From Chlorobiales bacterium (GTDB lineage Bacteria; Bacteroidota; Chlorobiia; Chlorobiales; Chlorobiaceae): a stretch of DNA of 7,278 nt. How positions within the stretch are numbered: the stretch's first letter is position 1; each line of letters opens with the position of its first letter. The stretch lies in NCBI GenBank assembly GCA_022360355.1, contig JAKSCY010000604.1, positions 1 through 7,278 of the forward strand. The letters run 5' to 3'. The translations under genes were made by a program, and so were the position numbers. The notes beneath the pieces were generated by a model that searched no databases, had not been told where the DNA came from, and saw nothing but the letters and a program-made list of their open reading frames with translations. This document shows, in pieces, positions 6,741-7,278 of this stretch.

Positions 6741-7278
6741 CTATGTAACGATCTGACCTATAATGTAAGCATTTTCATGCTTCGATTTCAAATCCGCCAT
6801 TATGCGGTCAACCGACGTCCTGGCGACAATCACCACCAGCCCCACACCGAGGTTGAAGGTTCTGCGCATATCCTCCTCGGGAACTCCGCCTTCTTTACGA
6901 ATGATATCGAAAATAACCGGCTCCGGCCATGCCCCCCACTCGACATCGAGACGGAGACCCTTCGGCACTATCCGCATGGTGTTGCCTGTCAGCCCTCCTC
7001 CTGTAATATGCGACATGCCGCGAATATCCCCTGATCCGAGCAGCGGCTCGATGACCGGAAGGTAGGAACGGTGAACCTTCAGAAGCTCATCGCCAACCGT
7101 ACCATCCAGCCCCTCATAGGTGCTCCGAAGCTTGCCCTCGAAAATCTTTCGTGCAAGGGAGTACCCGTTCGTATGCAGTCCTGTTGAAGGCAATCCTATC
7201 ATCACATCACCTTCGACAATGGAAGCACCGTTAATGAGATGTTCACGGTCGACGACACCGACAATGGTACCGGCAAGA
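6741..7278 (-). CDS. purM: Phosphoribosylformylglycinamidine cyclo-ligase (AIR synthase), C-terminal half
   Basis: The frame is open to the right edge of the window and encodes 178 residues, roughly the C-terminal half of a protein of about 345. The gene start lies beyond 7278; GTG at 7205 is internal, because the upstream codons continue the family sequence ([12 protein letters not shown], then [19 protein letters not shown]). Further PurM signatures are [10 protein letters not shown], the PEPVIFDII region and [13 protein letters not shown]. PurM uses ATP to close formylglycinamidine ribonucleotide into aminoimidazole ribonucleotide, the fifth step of purine synthesis, in the cytoplasm. The protein ends IIGQIVT before a TAG at 6741-6743. 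It is followed on the same strand by plsY after 39 nt, so the three genes may be co-transcribed even though purine and lipid synthesis are unrelated. Confidence 0.95.
   Translation of the reverse strand, partial: LAGTIVGVVDREHLINGASIVEGDVMIGLPSTGLHTNGYSLARKIFEGKLRSTYEGLDGTVGDELLKVHRSYLPVIEPLLGSGDIRGMSHITGGGLTGNTMRIVPKGLRLDVEWGAWPEPVIFDIIRKEGGVPEEDMRRTFNLGVGLVVIVARTSVDRIMADLKSKHENAYIIGQIVT

Overview
The window looks like ordinary chromosome from a Gram-negative bacterium. It carries a Kdo (LPS core sugar) synthesis gene, an exported glycoside hydrolase with a lipobox, and phospholipid and purine housekeeping genes. Base composition looks balanced (about half G+C by eye), and I see no mobile element, phage gene, CRISPR array, tRNA or rRNA. 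From the style of the proteins, and from my memory that green sulfur bacteria encode a roughly 440-residue half-length ClpB, I lean towards Chlorobiaceae (Chlorobium/Prosthecochloris type). That is inference and was not checked against a database.

Layout: (1) 1-306, + strand, the 3' end of a TPR-repeat protein gene that begins upstream of the window. (2) 362-1792, - strand, kdsA followed directly by a kdsC-like gene, convergent with the TPR gene. (3) 1793-1979, an AT-rich divergent intergenic region with an inverted repeat and possible promoters. (4) 1980-4930, + strand, a tight three-gene cluster: a half-length ClpB (AAA+ disaggregase), a NagZ-like GH3 lipoprotein and a SixA-type phosphohistidine phosphatase. 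The gaps are 15 nt, then a 4-nt ATGA overlap. (5) 4971-7278, - strand, purM (3' part only), plsY and gpsA in one direction with gaps of 39 and 21 nt, convergent with cluster 4.

How the genes fit together: KdsA makes Kdo-8-phosphate, which a KdsC phosphatase should then dephosphorylate. The KdsC homologue here has lost both catalytic aspartates of HAD motif I (DxD is PxE), so it is probably not a working phosphatase of the normal kind. It also has no ATG start and lies in frame with kdsA across a single TAG. GpsA makes sn-glycerol-3-phosphate and PlsY acylates it, so these neighbours carry out consecutive steps of phospholipid synthesis. The ClpB/GH3/SixA cluster has no obvious shared pathway.

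The points most worth a second look are the degenerate KdsC, its start or possible readthrough, and the stand-alone ClpB half-protein, which lacks the N-domain, NBD1 and part of the middle domain.
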